The notes: generated from the sequence alone by a model not told the origin. A stretch of 64,000 nt of DNA from CAVQCJ01 sp963711005 (GCA_963711005.1 CAVQCJ010000002.1:372001-436000); one strand, 5' to 3'; numbered from the stretch's first letter, positions 52,216 to 60,590 are shown. A program made the numbers and translations.

Positions 52216-52668
52216 CTATCGGAGCGGGATGCCGGAGTCGTCGCCGTCGGCGCGGGGGCCGTGCAGGCGGCGGTCGGCCGCGTCGATGCGGACGTCATTG
52301 ATGCTCGCCTCGCGCCGCCGCATCAGCCCGTCGTCGGCGAACTCCCAGTTCTCGTTCCCGTAGGAGCGCCACCACTGGCCGGCGGCGTCGTGCCACTCGT
52401 ACTGGAACCGCACGGCGATCCGGTTCCCCTCGAACGCCCACAGATCCTTGCGGAGCACGTAGTCGAGCTCGCGCTCCCACTTGCGGGTCAGGAACGCGAC
52501 GATCGCGTCGCGCCCGGTGAGGAACTCGTCGCGGTTCCGCCACTGCGAGTCCTCGGTGTACGCCCCGGCGACCCGCTCGGGCTCGCGGGTGTTCCAGGCC
52601 GCCTCGGCGGCACGCACCTTCTGCAAGGCGGTCGCGGCGGTGAACGGCGGAAACGGTGGGCGGCTCAT
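52216..52668 (-). CDS. DUF1348 / NTF2-like (SnoaL-fold) protein
   Basis: A 150-residue NTF2-fold protein: ATALQKVRAAEAAWNTREPERVAGAYTEDSQWRNRDEFLTGRDAIVAFLTRKWEREL, then RKDLWAFEGNRIAVRFQYEWHD and a long WRSYGNENWEF strand. This is the DUF1348 pattern; catalytic role unknown, relatives include isomerases and cyclases. ATG 52668 lies six bases after CAGGAT (52675-52680, minus), suggesting a leaderless mRNA. It faces the third sigma gene across 90 bp. Confidence 0.82.
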   Translation of the reverse strand: MSRPPFPPFTAATALQKVRAAEAAWNTREPERVAGAYTEDSQWRNRDEFLTGRDAIVAFLTRKWERELDYVLRKDLWAFEGNRIAVRFQYEWHDAAGQWWRSYGNENWEFADDGLMRRREASINDVRIDAADRRLHGPRADGDDSGIPLR

Positions 52669-52690
52669 CCCCACATCCTGCCCCAGCCTG

Positions 52691-52718
52691 ACAACCTTTC
52701 CGGGGTTCCCGGGCGTAC
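52691..52718 (+). promoter_or_regulatory. Candidate ECF-type autoregulatory promoter
   Basis: ACAACC (52691-52696) and CGTAC (52714-52718) are 17 bp apart, a pattern like ECF promoters that carry an AAC-containing -35 and a CGT -10. It lies about 40 bp upstream of the third sigma-factor start codon, so this sigma probably transcribes its own operon. The spacer contains CCGGG-GTT-CCCGG. Confidence 0.4.
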
Positions 52719-52758
52719 ACATAGTCAGGGCGCACGAGCGACCGGAGAGGCGGCACAG

Positions 52759-53337
52759 GTGACCGGCGGGACGGACGGGCGGGCGGACTTCGCCGGCTTC
52801 GTCGCGGCCCGGTCCCAGCGGCTCCTGCGCACGGCCTTCCTGCTCACCCAGGACCGCGGCACCGCCGAGGACCTCCTGCAGACCGCGCTCGCCAGGTCCT
52901 GGCAGGCCTGGGGGCGCATCGACGATGACCCCGAACCGTACGTCCGCGCGGTTCTGGTGAACACGTACACCTCGTGGTGGCGGCGCCGCTGGCGGGGCGA
53001 GATCGCGACCGGGGAGCCTCCGGACGTCGCCCACCCGGACCCGGCGGCCGGCGTCGAGGAGCGCCACGCCCTGTGGCAGGCCCTCGCCCGGCTGCCCCGG
53101 CGGCAACGGGCCGTGATCGTGCTGCGGTACCTCGAGGACCTGTCCGAGGCCGAGACCGCCCGCGTGCTGGGTGTCAGCGTCGGCACGGTCAAGAGTCACG
53201 CGAGCCGGGCCCTCGCAGCGTTGCGCCTGGATGGCGCCCTGGCCGCAACCGGCCCCGACGACAGCACCGAGCAAACCGCCCAGGACAGCGTCGAGAACAG
53301 CGGGCTTCGGCAGCCCGGCGTACGAGGAGGGCACTGA
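52759..53337 (+). CDS. SigE-family RNA polymerase sigma factor
   Basis: A 192-residue ECF sigma factor of the actinobacterial SigE-like group. Region 2: FAGFVAARSQRLLRTAFLLTQDRGTAEDLLQTALARSWQAWGRI, region 2.4/linker VNTYTSWWRRRWRGEIATGE; region 4: LARLPRRQRAVIVLRYLEDLSEAETARVLGVSVGTVKSHASRAL. GTG 52759 has GGAGAGG nine to fifteen bases upstream. The TGA overlaps the next ATG by one base (TGATG). Confidence 0.9.
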   Translation: MTGGTDGRADFAGFVAARSQRLLRTAFLLTQDRGTAEDLLQTALARSWQAWGRIDDDPEPYVRAVLVNTYTSWWRRRWRGEIATGEPPDVAHPDPAAGVEERHALWQALARLPRRQRAVIVLRYLEDLSEAETARVLGVSVGTVKSHASRALAALRLDGALAATGPDDSTEQTAQDSVENSGLRQPGVRGGH

Positions 53338-54248
53338 TGGCCGTCACCGAGTCCGGCCTCGCCGTCGTCTTCGACGAGTGGACCGACCAGCTCCCGGCCG
53401 CGCCCGACCGGCTGGGCGCGGTCGAGCGCCGGGTCCGCCGGCATCGCACCAGGGTGCGCGTCGCCGGCGCGACAGCGGTCTGCGCGGTGCTCGTCGCCGG
53501 GCTGCTGGTCGCCGGCCACGGGAGCACCGCCGGCGACCAGCGCCCGGGCGTCCGCCGCGGCCCGAGCCACCCGGCGCTGACCTTCCCGACCCACTTCGCC
53601 GGGTCGGTGGTCAGCGGACAGGTCTCCGGGTTCGGCCAGCAGACCCGGACCACCACGTTGACCTGGCCGGCGAGCAAGCAGCTCGCGGTGGTCCTGCAGT
53701 GCTCGGCCGCCGGAGGGCTGGTGGAGATCGTGGTGACCGGCCAGAGCGAACCGCTCTACCAGTCCTGCGCCGGGCTGGGCCCGGCATTCGTCGGCGACGA
53801 GTTCTTCCCGCACGTGACGGCCGGTTCCACGGTCACGCTGGAGGTGAGCACGGACGCCGGGACAATCGGGCCTTGGGTGGTCGGCGTGCTCGCTCGGGAC
53901 CCGCACTGGCTGCCGGGCGGCTCACCCGCCGCGACCCTCCAAGGCAAGAAGCTGCAGCTGTGGCTGAACGGCGGCACCGGCGGCACCGTCGACTTCAGCG
54001 CCACCGGCGACACCCACCCGCTGTTCTTGCTCACCTGCGGTCAGCCCGGCCGGCTCTCCCTGCTGATCAACGGTCACCACGTCGGCACCGTGAACTGCGC
54101 CGACGCGGCCTGGAGCATGCAGGTCCTCCCGGTCTCCGCGCAGAGTCTCGCGTCGGCTGGCTGGGTCCCCGGGCACAAGGCGTTGCTCGCGCTCGGCTGG
54201 GAGGGGGCCAGCTGGGCGTACGTCGGCGTCGCGGTGTACAGCGACTAG
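53337..54248 (+). CDS. Membrane-anchored partner of the SigE-type factor
   Basis: A 303-residue protein with a short cytoplasmic N-terminus (EWTDQLPAAPDRLGAVERRVRRHR), one helix (VAGATAVCAVLVAGLLVA) and a large external domain of repeated beta-rich modules with four cysteines. Translational coupling to the sigma gene and the topology suggest an anti-sigma-like or sensor role, but no classical anti-sigma motif is present. The same arrangement, sigma plus a coupled one-helix protein with an external domain, occurs twice more in this window (1844-2991, 17457-18826). Confidence 0.6.
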   Translation: MAVTESGLAVVFDEWTDQLPAAPDRLGAVERRVRRHRTRVRVAGATAVCAVLVAGLLVAGHGSTAGDQRPGVRRGPSHPALTFPTHFAGSVVSGQVSGFGQQTRTTTLTWPASKQLAVVLQCSAAGGLVEIVVTGQSEPLYQSCAGLGPAFVGDEFFPHVTAGSTVTLEVSTDAGTIGPWVVGVLARDPHWLPGGSPAATLQGKKLQLWLNGGTGGTVDFSATGDTHPLFLLTCGQPGRLSLLINGHHVGTVNCADAAWSMQVLPVSAQSLASAGWVPGHKALLALGWEGASWAYVGVAVYSD

Positions 54249-54256
54249 AAGTCCAG

Positions 54257-54625
54257 CTACGAGGATGAGCCCGTCGCAGGGGTGTCGGCGGCAGGCGACC
54301 CGCCCGCGGCGGCGTCCTTCGCCGCGTTGATGTCCCGCATCACGTAGTGCTCGGCGACGAACGACATGAACGGGATCGTGCCCGCCAGCAGGACCAGCAC
54401 CGTCTTGAGCAGCGACCAGCGGGCCCGCCAGGCCAGGTCGGCGGCGGTGATCAGGTACAGAAGGTAGCCGTACCCGTGGATGGCGCCGAAGACCTGCACG
54501 GGCCCGTCGTTCTTCGGCGGGCCCAGCTGAAGGTAGATCGACACGCACAGCAGCAGCAGCATGACGCCGGTGAAGTACGCCATGAAGCGGTAGCGCAGCA
54601 CGCTGCCGGAGGTGACCCGTCGCAC
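54257..54625 (-). CDS. DUF3817 integral membrane protein
   Basis: A 122-residue protein with three helices: FMAYFTGVMLLLLCVSIYLQL, FGAIHGYGYLLYLITAADLAW and LLKTVLVLLAGTIPFMSFVAEHYV, then a Ser/Ala-rich tail. The GAIHGYGY segment is typical of DUF3817, often next to SURF1 or cytochrome oxidase genes; function unknown. GTG 54625 lies seven bases after TAGGCT, which contains the SURF1 stop codon. Downstream of SURF1 by 10 bp, so probably also read through from it. Confidence 0.83.
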   Translation of the reverse strand: MRRVTSGSVLRYRFMAYFTGVMLLLLCVSIYLQLGPPKNDGPVQVFGAIHGYGYLLYLITAADLAWRARWSLLKTVLVLLAGTIPFMSFVAEHYVMRDINAAKDAAAGGSPAADTPATGSSS

Positions 54626-54635
54626 GCCGACGAGC

Positions 54636-55421
54636 CTAACCCGGGCCCTCGTCGACGGTCCGGCCGGCCGGACCGGCCGAGCCCACCAGCGGGACGGCGT
54701 CCCCGCGCAGCTCGTCCCGCAGGATCCGCACCCAGAACGCCACGACGAAGACTGCGAACAGCCACCACAGGCCGACGTAGCCCAGGTGCTGCAGGAAGAA
54801 CCCCGGCACGGCGGTCCCCGGCGGGTCGGCGTGCACCGCGGTCAGCGCGGCGGCGTCCGACGGCCCCAGCGGCGACGCGACCACGTACCCGTCGTGCACG
54901 GGGTAGGCCACCGTGTCCAACAGGTCGACCGGGTTGACCGCGGCCAGCTGCCCGGCCGGCAGCGGCGCGCCGGGCGCGCGGCCACCGTCGGACGGCTCGG
55001 ACGCCACCAGCCGCCCGGTCACCGTGACGGTCCCGCTCGGCAGGGCGGGCGGGGCCTGGTTGTCATCGGCCGCCCAGCCGCGCACCACACAGACACCGGA
55101 GCCGTCCGGCAGGCGCAGCAGCCCGACCACCCAACGCCCGTTCCCACGGCCGCCGCCCGGGCCGCGGTCGGGCACGACGAAGCCGTGCGCGGTGTCGTAC
55201 GTCCCGGTGACCGTGACCCGCCGGCCTACCGCCTCGGCTGGCAGCTGGCCGGTCGGCGCCGAGAGCGTGGACAGCTCGACCGGTGCGGGGTCCGGGGCAC
55301 CGCCGAGGAACGCGTCGGCCCGAGACAGCTGCCACAGGCCGAGCAGCACGAAGGCGCCGACCAGGAGCAGCGCCGTCAGCGTGAGCGCCACCCAGCGACG
55401 GGTCAGCAGCCGACCGGACAT
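54636..55421 (-). CDS. SURF1-family cytochrome oxidase biogenesis protein
   Basis: A 261-residue protein with two helices at the ends: WVALTLTALLLVGAFVLLGLWQLSRAD (about 10-36) and YVGLWWLFAVFVVAFWVRI near the C-terminus, enclosing an extracytoplasmic domain with GRRVTVTGTYD, VVRGWAADD and PVHDGYVVASPLG, as in SURF1/SHY1, which helps haem a insertion into cytochrome c oxidase. ATG 55421 has GGGGGAGG nine bases upstream; ATG 55430 abuts that site. The C-terminal tail is Gly/Pro-rich. Confidence 0.85.
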   Translation of the reverse strand: MSGRLLTRRWVALTLTALLLVGAFVLLGLWQLSRADAFLGGAPDPAPVELSTLSAPTGQLPAEAVGRRVTVTGTYDTAHGFVVPDRGPGGGRGNGRWVVGLLRLPDGSGVCVVRGWAADDNQAPPALPSGTVTVTGRLVASEPSDGGRAPGAPLPAGQLAAVNPVDLLDTVAYPVHDGYVVASPLGPSDAAALTAVHADPPGTAVPGFFLQHLGYVGLWWLFAVFVVAFWVRILRDELRGDAVPLVGSAGPAGRTVDEGPG

Positions 55422-55430
55422 GCCGTCCAT

Positions 55431-55655
55431 CCTCCCCCGCCAAGCCACACCCGGTCCGGCAACGCGATCCCGTCGACCACGATCGGGTCCGGGTGCTCCC
55501 AGCCCTCGACCGTAGACCCGGTCGAGGGCCGCCGCGACGAGGGCGCGGCCCTGGTCGATGGACTCGTCCAGCAGGCCCTGCGCGTCGTCCGCCGGCTCGG
55601 ACAGCGGACTCAGCCCGGACCGGGTTCCGACGTGCCAGTCGATCTCCACCGCCAC
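55431..55655 (-). pseudogene. Possible small gene broken by a frameshift
   Basis: A GTG at 55655, 12 bp after the cupin stop and preceded by AGGGAG, opens a coding-like frame (IDWHVGTRSGLSPLSEP, QGLLDESIDQGRALVAAALD). Near 55515 the coding character moves to another frame (TVEGWEHPDPIVVDGIALPD), whose stop overlaps the SURF1 start. CCCTCGACC/GGTCGAGGG at the junction forms a nine-base inverted repeat. Either a frameshifted gene, a sequencing error, or two unrelated chance frames. Confidence 0.3.
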
Positions 55656-55667
55656 CCGGTCCGCTCC

Positions 55668-56000
55668 CTACTCGCCCGCGAGCACCCAGAACTCCCGGAA
55701 CGGAGTCGTCAGGAACCAGGTGGTCACCGCTCCCTTCGGGAGCGAGGCCATGTCCCCGGGCCCGAGGTCGAGGGTGTCCCCGTCCCGGATCTCGATCCGG
55801 GCACGGCCTTCGAGGACGAGGAGGACCTCCCGCGTCGGCGGCGTCCACTCGATCGGTCCATCCGAGTGGTCCACCCGAGTCAGTCCGGCCTCGACCCCAC
55901 CCGTCGAGCAAAGGATGTGCATCAGCCCCGGCACGTCGGGATCCGGCTCCCACTCCGACGTGGACAGGCTCGACGCGAAGACACCCTGCGACACACTCAT
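55668..56000 (-). CDS. Cupin-domain protein
   Basis: A 110-residue single-domain cupin: FASSLSTSEWEPDPDVPGLMHILCSTGGVEAGLTRVD, then the second motif REVLLVLEGRARIEIRDGDTLDLGPGDMASLPKGAVTTWFL. Cupins bind a metal and a small ligand; the first motif here lacks the usual two His, so metal binding is doubtful. ATG 56000 has GGAGG five to eight bases upstream. It may be co-transcribed with the broken ORF and SURF1 downstream. Confidence 0.8.
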   Translation of the reverse strand: MSVSQGVFASSLSTSEWEPDPDVPGLMHILCSTGGVEAGLTRVDHSDGPIEWTPPTREVLLVLEGRARIEIRDGDTLDLGPGDMASLPKGAVTTWFLTTPFREFWVLAGE

Positions 56001-56354
56001 GGCAACCTCCTCGGCCCCGGTCTGCCACCGGCGCTGGAAGTCTCCCACCGCAGAGTCGGACAGGCCTCGGGATGGCTCGGGGCCGGCGTCCCCCCCGCCG
56101 GCGACACCTCGACATCCGGCCGATCGACGGCTCGCACGAGTCGGAGGTGGCGCGGCTGCGAGCCGCTGCCGACCTGCACGGACAGCGCGCACCCGCGCGC
56201 CGACGGCTCTGGTGACCGGCGCGGGCGCGGCTCTACGATGCGCCCGGGGGCCGCCTCGGAGGAGAAATCTTCCGGACGCCTGTGTACTGAGCGCCCGTCG
56301 AGCGATCGATGTGACGGCGGAGGACGCCGTCGGGCTGTTGGGAAGGGCTGTCCC
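56001..56354. other. Divergent spacer upstream of a lipoprotein gene
   Basis: A 354-bp region without a convincing gene. A -10-like TACGAT lies at 56234-56239, which would give the lipoprotein mRNA a leader of about 110 nt. Short inverted repeats occur but none stands out. Confidence 0.3.
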
Positions 56355-56843
56355 ATGTCGGGAGTCAACCGCGCACGCATCCGTCGACCTCTCCTCGTTG
56401 CAGCGTTGCTGCTGCTGCCGGCGGCGCTCGCCTCGGCGTGCAGCAGCGGGTCAGGGACAACGAGCTCGTCGGCGCCCGCGGTGGCAACGTCGACCACTGC
56501 GGTGGCCGCGACCCCGGCGTCGACGCCCACCTCGTCGGCACCGACAGCGGCCCCCGCCGGCGCTCTCACCGGCAAGTGGTCCGGGTCGTACACCGGCGCC
56601 TACGTCGGCACCTTCGAGCTGACCTGGACGGAGTCGTCCGGGAACCTGAAGGGGACGATCAACCTGTCGACGGCGGGCACGCTGCCCCTGAACGGGACCG
56701 TGAACGGAACTGCCATCACGTTCGGCACGGTCGGCTCGACGGTCATCACGTACACCGGCACGGTGTCCGGCGACACGATGTCCGGCACCTACGCGGTCGC
56801 CGGTTCGCAGAACGGCAGCTGGAAGGCGCACCGCACGTCGTGA
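56355..56843 (+). CDS. Secreted lipoprotein with a Thr/Ser-rich stalk
   Basis: A 162-residue lipoprotein: signal RRPLLVAALLLLPAALASAC with lipobox L-A-S-A-C (Cys about 29), then a Ser/Thr/Ala stalk (residues 30-68) and a small C-terminal beta domain with GKWSGSYTGAYVGTFELTWTE, LKGTINLSTAG and ITYTGTVSGDTMSGTYAV. The repeating G-x-W/Y-x-G pattern resembles small lipocalin-like or beta-barrel secreted domains; no named family is assigned. ATG 56355 follows GGGAAGGG. Confidence 0.75.
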   Translation: MSGVNRARIRRPLLVAALLLLPAALASACSSGSGTTSSSAPAVATSTTAVAATPASTPTSSAPTAAPAGALTGKWSGSYTGAYVGTFELTWTESSGNLKGTINLSTAGTLPLNGTVNGTAITFGTVGSTVITYTGTVSGDTMSGTYAVAGSQNGSWKAHRTS

Positions 56844-56875
56844 CGGTCAGGCCCCGTCGGCCTATCGTGAAGCCG

Positions 56876-57235
56876 GTGATCAACGCCGCGCACGTGCTGC
56901 TCTTCAGTCAAGACGCCGAGGCCGACCGGAGGTTCCTTCGGGACGTGCTCGGCTGGCCGTTCGTGTCTGCCGGCGGCCCCGGGGACAGGTGGTTGATCTT
57001 CCGGCTGCCGCCGGCCGAGGTGGCCGTCCATCCCACCGACGGACCCCCGTCCACCGAGCTGTACCTGATGTGCGACGACCTGACCGCCACCTTGGCTGAG
57101 CTGGCTGACCATGGCATCGGCCCAACCGGCGGAACGCACCACAGAGACTGGGGCATCGTCACGGCCATCCGCCTGCCCAGCGGCACCGAGGTGGGCCTGT
57201 ACCAACCCACGCACGCCATCGCTTTCGACCTCTGA
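56876..57235 (+). CDS. VOC-family protein
   Basis: A 119-residue vicinal-oxygen-chelate protein: NAAHVLLFSQDAEADRRFLRDVLGWPF, WLIFRLPPAEVAVHPTD, ELYLMCDDLTATLAELADHG and TAIRLPSGTEVGLYQP, the pattern of small glyoxalase-like domains. It lacks some classical metal ligands. GTG 56876 follows TATCGT (56863-56868) by seven bases, so probably leaderless; GTG 56867 overlaps that box and is less likely. Confidence 0.82.
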   Translation: MINAAHVLLFSQDAEADRRFLRDVLGWPFVSAGGPGDRWLIFRLPPAEVAVHPTDGPPSTELYLMCDDLTATLAELADHGIGPTGGTHHRDWGIVTAIRLPSGTEVGLYQPTHAIAFDL

Positions 57236-57311
57236 GCGGCGACGGAGTCCCCACAGTTCGACGATGCGGTGATCGTGCGAACGACGACTTCGTCGGCCGC
57301 CAACTTCGTCT

Positions 57312-57668
57312 TCACAGGTCCTCGGCCGCGTCGTCGTCCACCGCGGCGCAGACGGCGCGCGAGAAGACCGCCGCCGGTAGACGCACCTGAACAGACTCGT
57401 CCTGCCGCTGTCCAGCCTCCATCACGGCCAGCCCGACAAGCGCGAACGCCCAGGCCCGAATGCGCTCGGTGCGCCGCTGCTCGGTCTCGCCGGCGATGAT
57501 CTCCCACGTGCGTTCCCTCTGCCGCTCCCAAGCCGAGCGAGCTCGATCTGCCATGTCAGCCGGGATGCGAACGTCCAGGAACGGCTGATCGGCCAGTAGC
57601 ACCGTTCCGAGCGTCCCGAGTGTGACGGAGTCGAACGGATCTGAAGTGTCGCGGGGCCCGCTGCTCAT
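57312..57668 (-). CDS. Hypothetical protein
   Basis: A 118-residue soluble protein, unrecognised. It has an acidic N-terminus, a helix RARSAWERQRERTWEIIAGETEQRRTERIRAWAFALVGLAVME and an acidic C-terminus (AVDDDAAEDL). ATG 57668 lies seven bases after TAGCGT (57676-57681, minus), the leaderless pattern, which favours a real gene. It faces the next gene divergently. Confidence 0.55.
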   Translation of the reverse strand: MSSGPRDTSDPFDSVTLGTLGTVLLADQPFLDVRIPADMADRARSAWERQRERTWEIIAGETEQRRTERIRAWAFALVGLAVMEAGQRQDESVQVRLPAAVFSRAVCAAVDDDAAEDL

Positions 57669-57742
57669 GGCGATCACGCTAGCCCGTCGGCGCGGTTCCG
57701 CGAGGCGCTCGATTCGGTCGATCGTCGCGGATGCTTCCCGTC

Positions 57743-58090
57743 ATGAGCACTGCTCCTGCAGAAGCTGGTCCCACGCTCGAGTTCCTGTGCCGGGTGGACG
57801 ACATGGGTACCGCCCGAGACCTGGCCAGGCTAGCTGCGACCGACTCCCTCCCGAGCAAGACCGACCGCATCGGCAACGCGGATCCGCTCAACGAGCTCGC
57901 GTCGCAGCACCCTGGAGTGTTGCTGTGGCGGGTGGCTGCGTCGGGTCCGCCTCGATCCTCGGTGCCTCCCGTGGGGCAGTGGCAGGTCGGAGCCGCGACC
58001 GCTCGGGCGCTTCGTGAGCAGGACGTCGCGGCTTACCACGAGAGTCGGGACGCGGCGCTGGACCGGCGTCACCATCGCCGAGGCGGCTAG
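57743..58090 (+). CDS. Hypothetical protein
   Basis: About 115 residues (TLEFLCRVDDMGTARDLARLAATDSLPSK, then QHPGVLLWRVAASG). No recognised domain. ATG 57743 or 57731 may start it. Reading frames in this stretch are equally open on the other strand, so confidence is low. Confidence 0.4.
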   Translation: MSTAPAEAGPTLEFLCRVDDMGTARDLARLAATDSLPSKTDRIGNADPLNELASQHPGVLLWRVAASGPPRSSVPPVGQWQVGAATARALREQDVAAYHESRDAALDRRHHRRGG

Positions 58091-58180
58091 ATCGGACGCT
58101 GTGGTCGTCGCGCCTACTTCACTGAGCAGCGCACCGTCTCGGCCACGCACCCGCATGCCGGCCCTGGCACCTCTACGCCG

Positions 58181-58594
58181 TCAGGTCACCGGCATCAAGA
58201 CGTCGATCTCATCGAGCCTTCGGTACAGCTCCAGACTCGGCCGGGCGTCGTCTCGCCGAGCTGATGACTCCAACAGCTGGTATGCCGGACCGATCTCGCT
58301 GTACACACCGGGGGGTTCGCCGCGAAGGCGAATGCGGACGAACCGTCCGCCGGGGATGACCATCTCGGGTAGGTCACGTTCGGCCGGCGTCGCGTCCGCC
58401 TGGATCTGTACGCAAGCGCGGTACCAGCCCTGAACCGGGTCGAAAGCGGCGACGAAGCGGCGCCCCCGCAGCGAGCCGACAGCCGCTTCCAGCGTCGGCC
58501 AGGCGACCCGGATCTGACTGATCTCGTCCTCTACCTGGACGTACCGCACGGCCACAGGGGTCCGTTCCACTGCTGACGGAACCTTCGCCGGCAT
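58181..58594 (-). CDS. GyrI-like / AraC effector-binding-domain protein
   Basis: A 137-residue single-domain protein of the GyrI-like small-molecule-binding fold: PVAVRYVQVEDEISQIRVAWPTLEAAVGSL, FVAAFDPVQGWYRACVQIQAD, and the hallmark LPEMVIPGGRFVRIRLRGEP, then YSEIGPAYQLLESS and RPSLELYRRL near the C-terminus. Such stand-alone domains bind or hydrolyse hydrophobic small molecules. ATG 58594 has GGAGG about twelve bases upstream. It is 51 bp downstream of the DUF4386 gene. Confidence 0.75.
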   Translation of the reverse strand: MPAKVPSAVERTPVAVRYVQVEDEISQIRVAWPTLEAAVGSLRGRRFVAAFDPVQGWYRACVQIQADATPAERDLPEMVIPGGRFVRIRLRGEPPGVYSEIGPAYQLLESSARRDDARPSLELYRRLDEIDVLMPVT

Positions 58595-58645
58595 AGGCAC
58601 ATACTGCCTCCTGGGCTCTTGCCACCTCACGCGCCCGAACAAGGA

Positions 58646-59389
58646 CTAGTGCGCACCCGCCGGTCCGGTCGTCCCGCTCAGCGTGGTGATCCCGGCTGAG
58701 ACCTCGGGCGTGTTTCCGGACGTCAGAGCCGACGGGTTGAAGCCTTTGACCAACAACCAGCCGGCAAAGACCATCTCCTGGACGGCGATAGGCAGGAAGA
58801 GAAGCACGTACCCGGTCACCGGGTCGTCGCTGAACAGCGCCAGCAGGCAGGCGGCCATCGCCAGCAGCACCGCGGCCAAGCCCCAACCCGACAGCCAGCG
58901 CGGGACCAGCCGGAACTGGTAGATCACGAGGTAGTACATGGCCGCACCCAGGCTGAACGCGAAGACGGCGACGAGAGCGAAGTGTTCGCGCATGCTCACG
59001 AGTGAGTCGGCCAGCACGGACATCGGGGCACGATCGCCGGATGATGCCGCGACGAGCTGCTGGCTGAGTGTCCCGATCGAGAGCAGGCACACGACCTCGG
59101 CTGTGTAGAAGACCGCTTCGATGGTTCTGAAGACGACTGAGCCCAGCGCCAAGCCGGCGTTGACCTCCTTCAGCAATGGATAGAGCGCGATGGCGATTCC
59201 GACGCTGGCACCTGCCGCGACCAGGTACAGGAGCGCGGCGACGGCCAGCTGGTCGGAGTGCTCGGCGATCCCCGTCAGGTAGTCCGCCCCGGTGAGGGCG
59301 GGCAGGAACGCGGTTGCCGCGAGCGACGAGAGGGTCGCGAGGATGAACAGGGATCCCGTGGCGATCGCGATTCTTCGAGTTGCGCGCAT
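58646..59389 (-). CDS. DUF4386 membrane protein
   Basis: A 247-residue protein with about six helices (RIAIATGSLFILATLSSLAATAFL, VAALLYLVAAGASVGIAIALYPL, FYTAEVVCLLSIGTLS, and others). The segment GADYLTGI and the FRTIEAVFYTAEV helix match DUF4386, function unknown. ATG 59389 is followed at once by the basic signal-like end. It lies 24 bp downstream of the Ddn-like gene on the same strand, so they probably share a transcript. Confidence 0.82.
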   Translation of the reverse strand: MRATRRIAIATGSLFILATLSSLAATAFLPALTGADYLTGIAEHSDQLAVAALLYLVAAGASVGIAIALYPLLKEVNAGLALGSVVFRTIEAVFYTAEVVCLLSIGTLSQQLVAASSGDRAPMSVLADSLVSMREHFALVAVFAFSLGAAMYYLVIYQFRLVPRWLSGWGLAAVLLAMAACLLALFSDDPVTGYVLLFLPIAVQEMVFAGWLLVKGFNPSALTSGNTPEVSAGITTLSGTTGPAGAH

Positions 59390-59413
59390 GGTGATGTCCC
59401 TTCTCAGCGTGAC

Positions 59414-59947
59414 CTAGTCGTCGCGTGGTTCGAGGACGACCACCGGCGTCTGGACCGATCGCATCCCGGCGTACGCGTCGATCTTCGGGTCGACCGCGAT
59501 CCAGCGCTGCCACAGCCGGTCGCGCTCGTCCCCCGCGGCCTCGCGCCCGCGCACCGGACGGCGATGCTGGCCGGCCAGTCGAACCATGGCGTCCGGGTGC
59601 GCCTCGAGATTGAGCCACCACGAGGGATGACCCTCGTCCCAGCCGTTCATCGCGAGCGCGACCAGGTTGGGGCCGTCCTCGACGTAGCCGACGATGACGC
59701 TGCGTTCTTGCCCGGACTTGTGCCCGATAGTCGTCAGGCGCAGCGCCCCCCAGCCGCGCTTGTTCGATGTCGTCCACAGGAAGCGGCCGCCACTGAGCCG
59801 GTAGAGGGCTCGGTGAGCGCGCCAAGCCGTGTGCACGAGCCACGGCGGGAGAACTCTGGGCGGTCGGGGTGCCGGCGTCTCCATGGCTGACCTACCCGCC
59901 GCCGAGCGCAGCGTCCGGGGAACAACCTCGTGCTGCCGATCAGTCAC
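59414..59947 (-). CDS. Ddn-like deazaflavin (F420)-dependent nitroreductase
   Basis: About 177 residues of the deazaflavin-dependent nitroreductase family: RLSGGRFLWTTSNKRGWGALRLTTIGHKSGQERSVIVGYVEDGPNLVALAMNG, then HPSWWLNLEAHPDAMVRLAG and a C-terminal VDPKIDAYAG. These split-barrel enzymes use F420H2 to reduce quinones or nitro compounds. GTG 59947 has GGGAGG nine bases upstream; ATG 59884 is an alternative. Supports F420 use in this organism. Confidence 0.85.
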   Translation of the reverse strand: MTDRQHEVVPRTLRSAAGRSAMETPAPRPPRVLPPWLVHTAWRAHRALYRLSGGRFLWTTSNKRGWGALRLTTIGHKSGQERSVIVGYVEDGPNLVALAMNGWDEGHPSWWLNLEAHPDAMVRLAGQHRRPVRGREAAGDERDRLWQRWIAVDPKIDAYAGMRSVQTPVVVLEPRDD

Positions 59948-60116
59948 ACCACTCACCTCCCGGCCGCCGAATCCGAGCCAGGGCTACGCCGCCCTGGGCG
60001 GCCACAGAAGAGCCTCACAGCCTGCCTGTCCGCGCTCGTAGAGGCGAAAGTCACCAGCTCCCAAGTCACCTGTTCGGGCGCTGCGAGGCGACCGCCAGCG
60101 CGTCGACTGACCAGGC

Positions 60117-60533
60117 ATGACCGCATCGACGCCCCCCGAGCTGGGACCACGCGTCGCCGAGCCGTTCCGCTCCGATCCGGAGTTCTGGCGGTCTGTCTGC
60201 GCGAGCGCGGACGCGGCTGTGCTGCTCGCCGTCGCGGTGGCCGGCGCCGCCGCGCTGCGCCTCGCCGGTGCCGGCACCGTCCTGGTCTGGCTGCCGTTCG
60301 CGATGCCGGCGATCCTCCTGGTCCGGGCTGCCGTCAGCGGGTCCCGCTTCCACCGGAGCCACGAGCCGCTGCCCACCGTGGTCGACACCGTCCAGGGTCA
60401 GCAGTCGTGGCGGGACGCCGAGCGGACCGCCGTCGCTGCGGTGTTCGGTCGCGCCCTCGTACGCAGCCGGCGCGGACACCAGCCGCGCAGGGTTTCCTCC
60501 GACTTGGCACTGCCCCCTCCGATCGTCACCTAG
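60117..60533 (+). CDS. Hypothetical two-helix membrane protein
   Basis: A 138-residue protein with two hydrophobic segments (AAVLLAVAVAGAAAL and TVLVWLPFAMPAILLVRAAV) and a basic C-terminus (LVRSRRGHQPRR). No recognised domain. ATG 60117 has no clear ribosome site, so it is uncertain as a gene. It ends just before the ABM-domain gene's promoter. Confidence 0.4.
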   Translation: MTASTPPELGPRVAEPFRSDPEFWRSVCASADAAVLLAVAVAGAAALRLAGAGTVLVWLPFAMPAILLVRAAVSGSRFHRSHEPLPTVVDTVQGQQSWRDAERTAVAAVFGRALVRSRRGHQPRRVSSDLALPPPIVT

Positions 60534-60590
60534 CCTCCGATGACCGACCCCGCGCCAGAGTGGGGACCCCGGGAAGGGAAGCGTCCTGGC

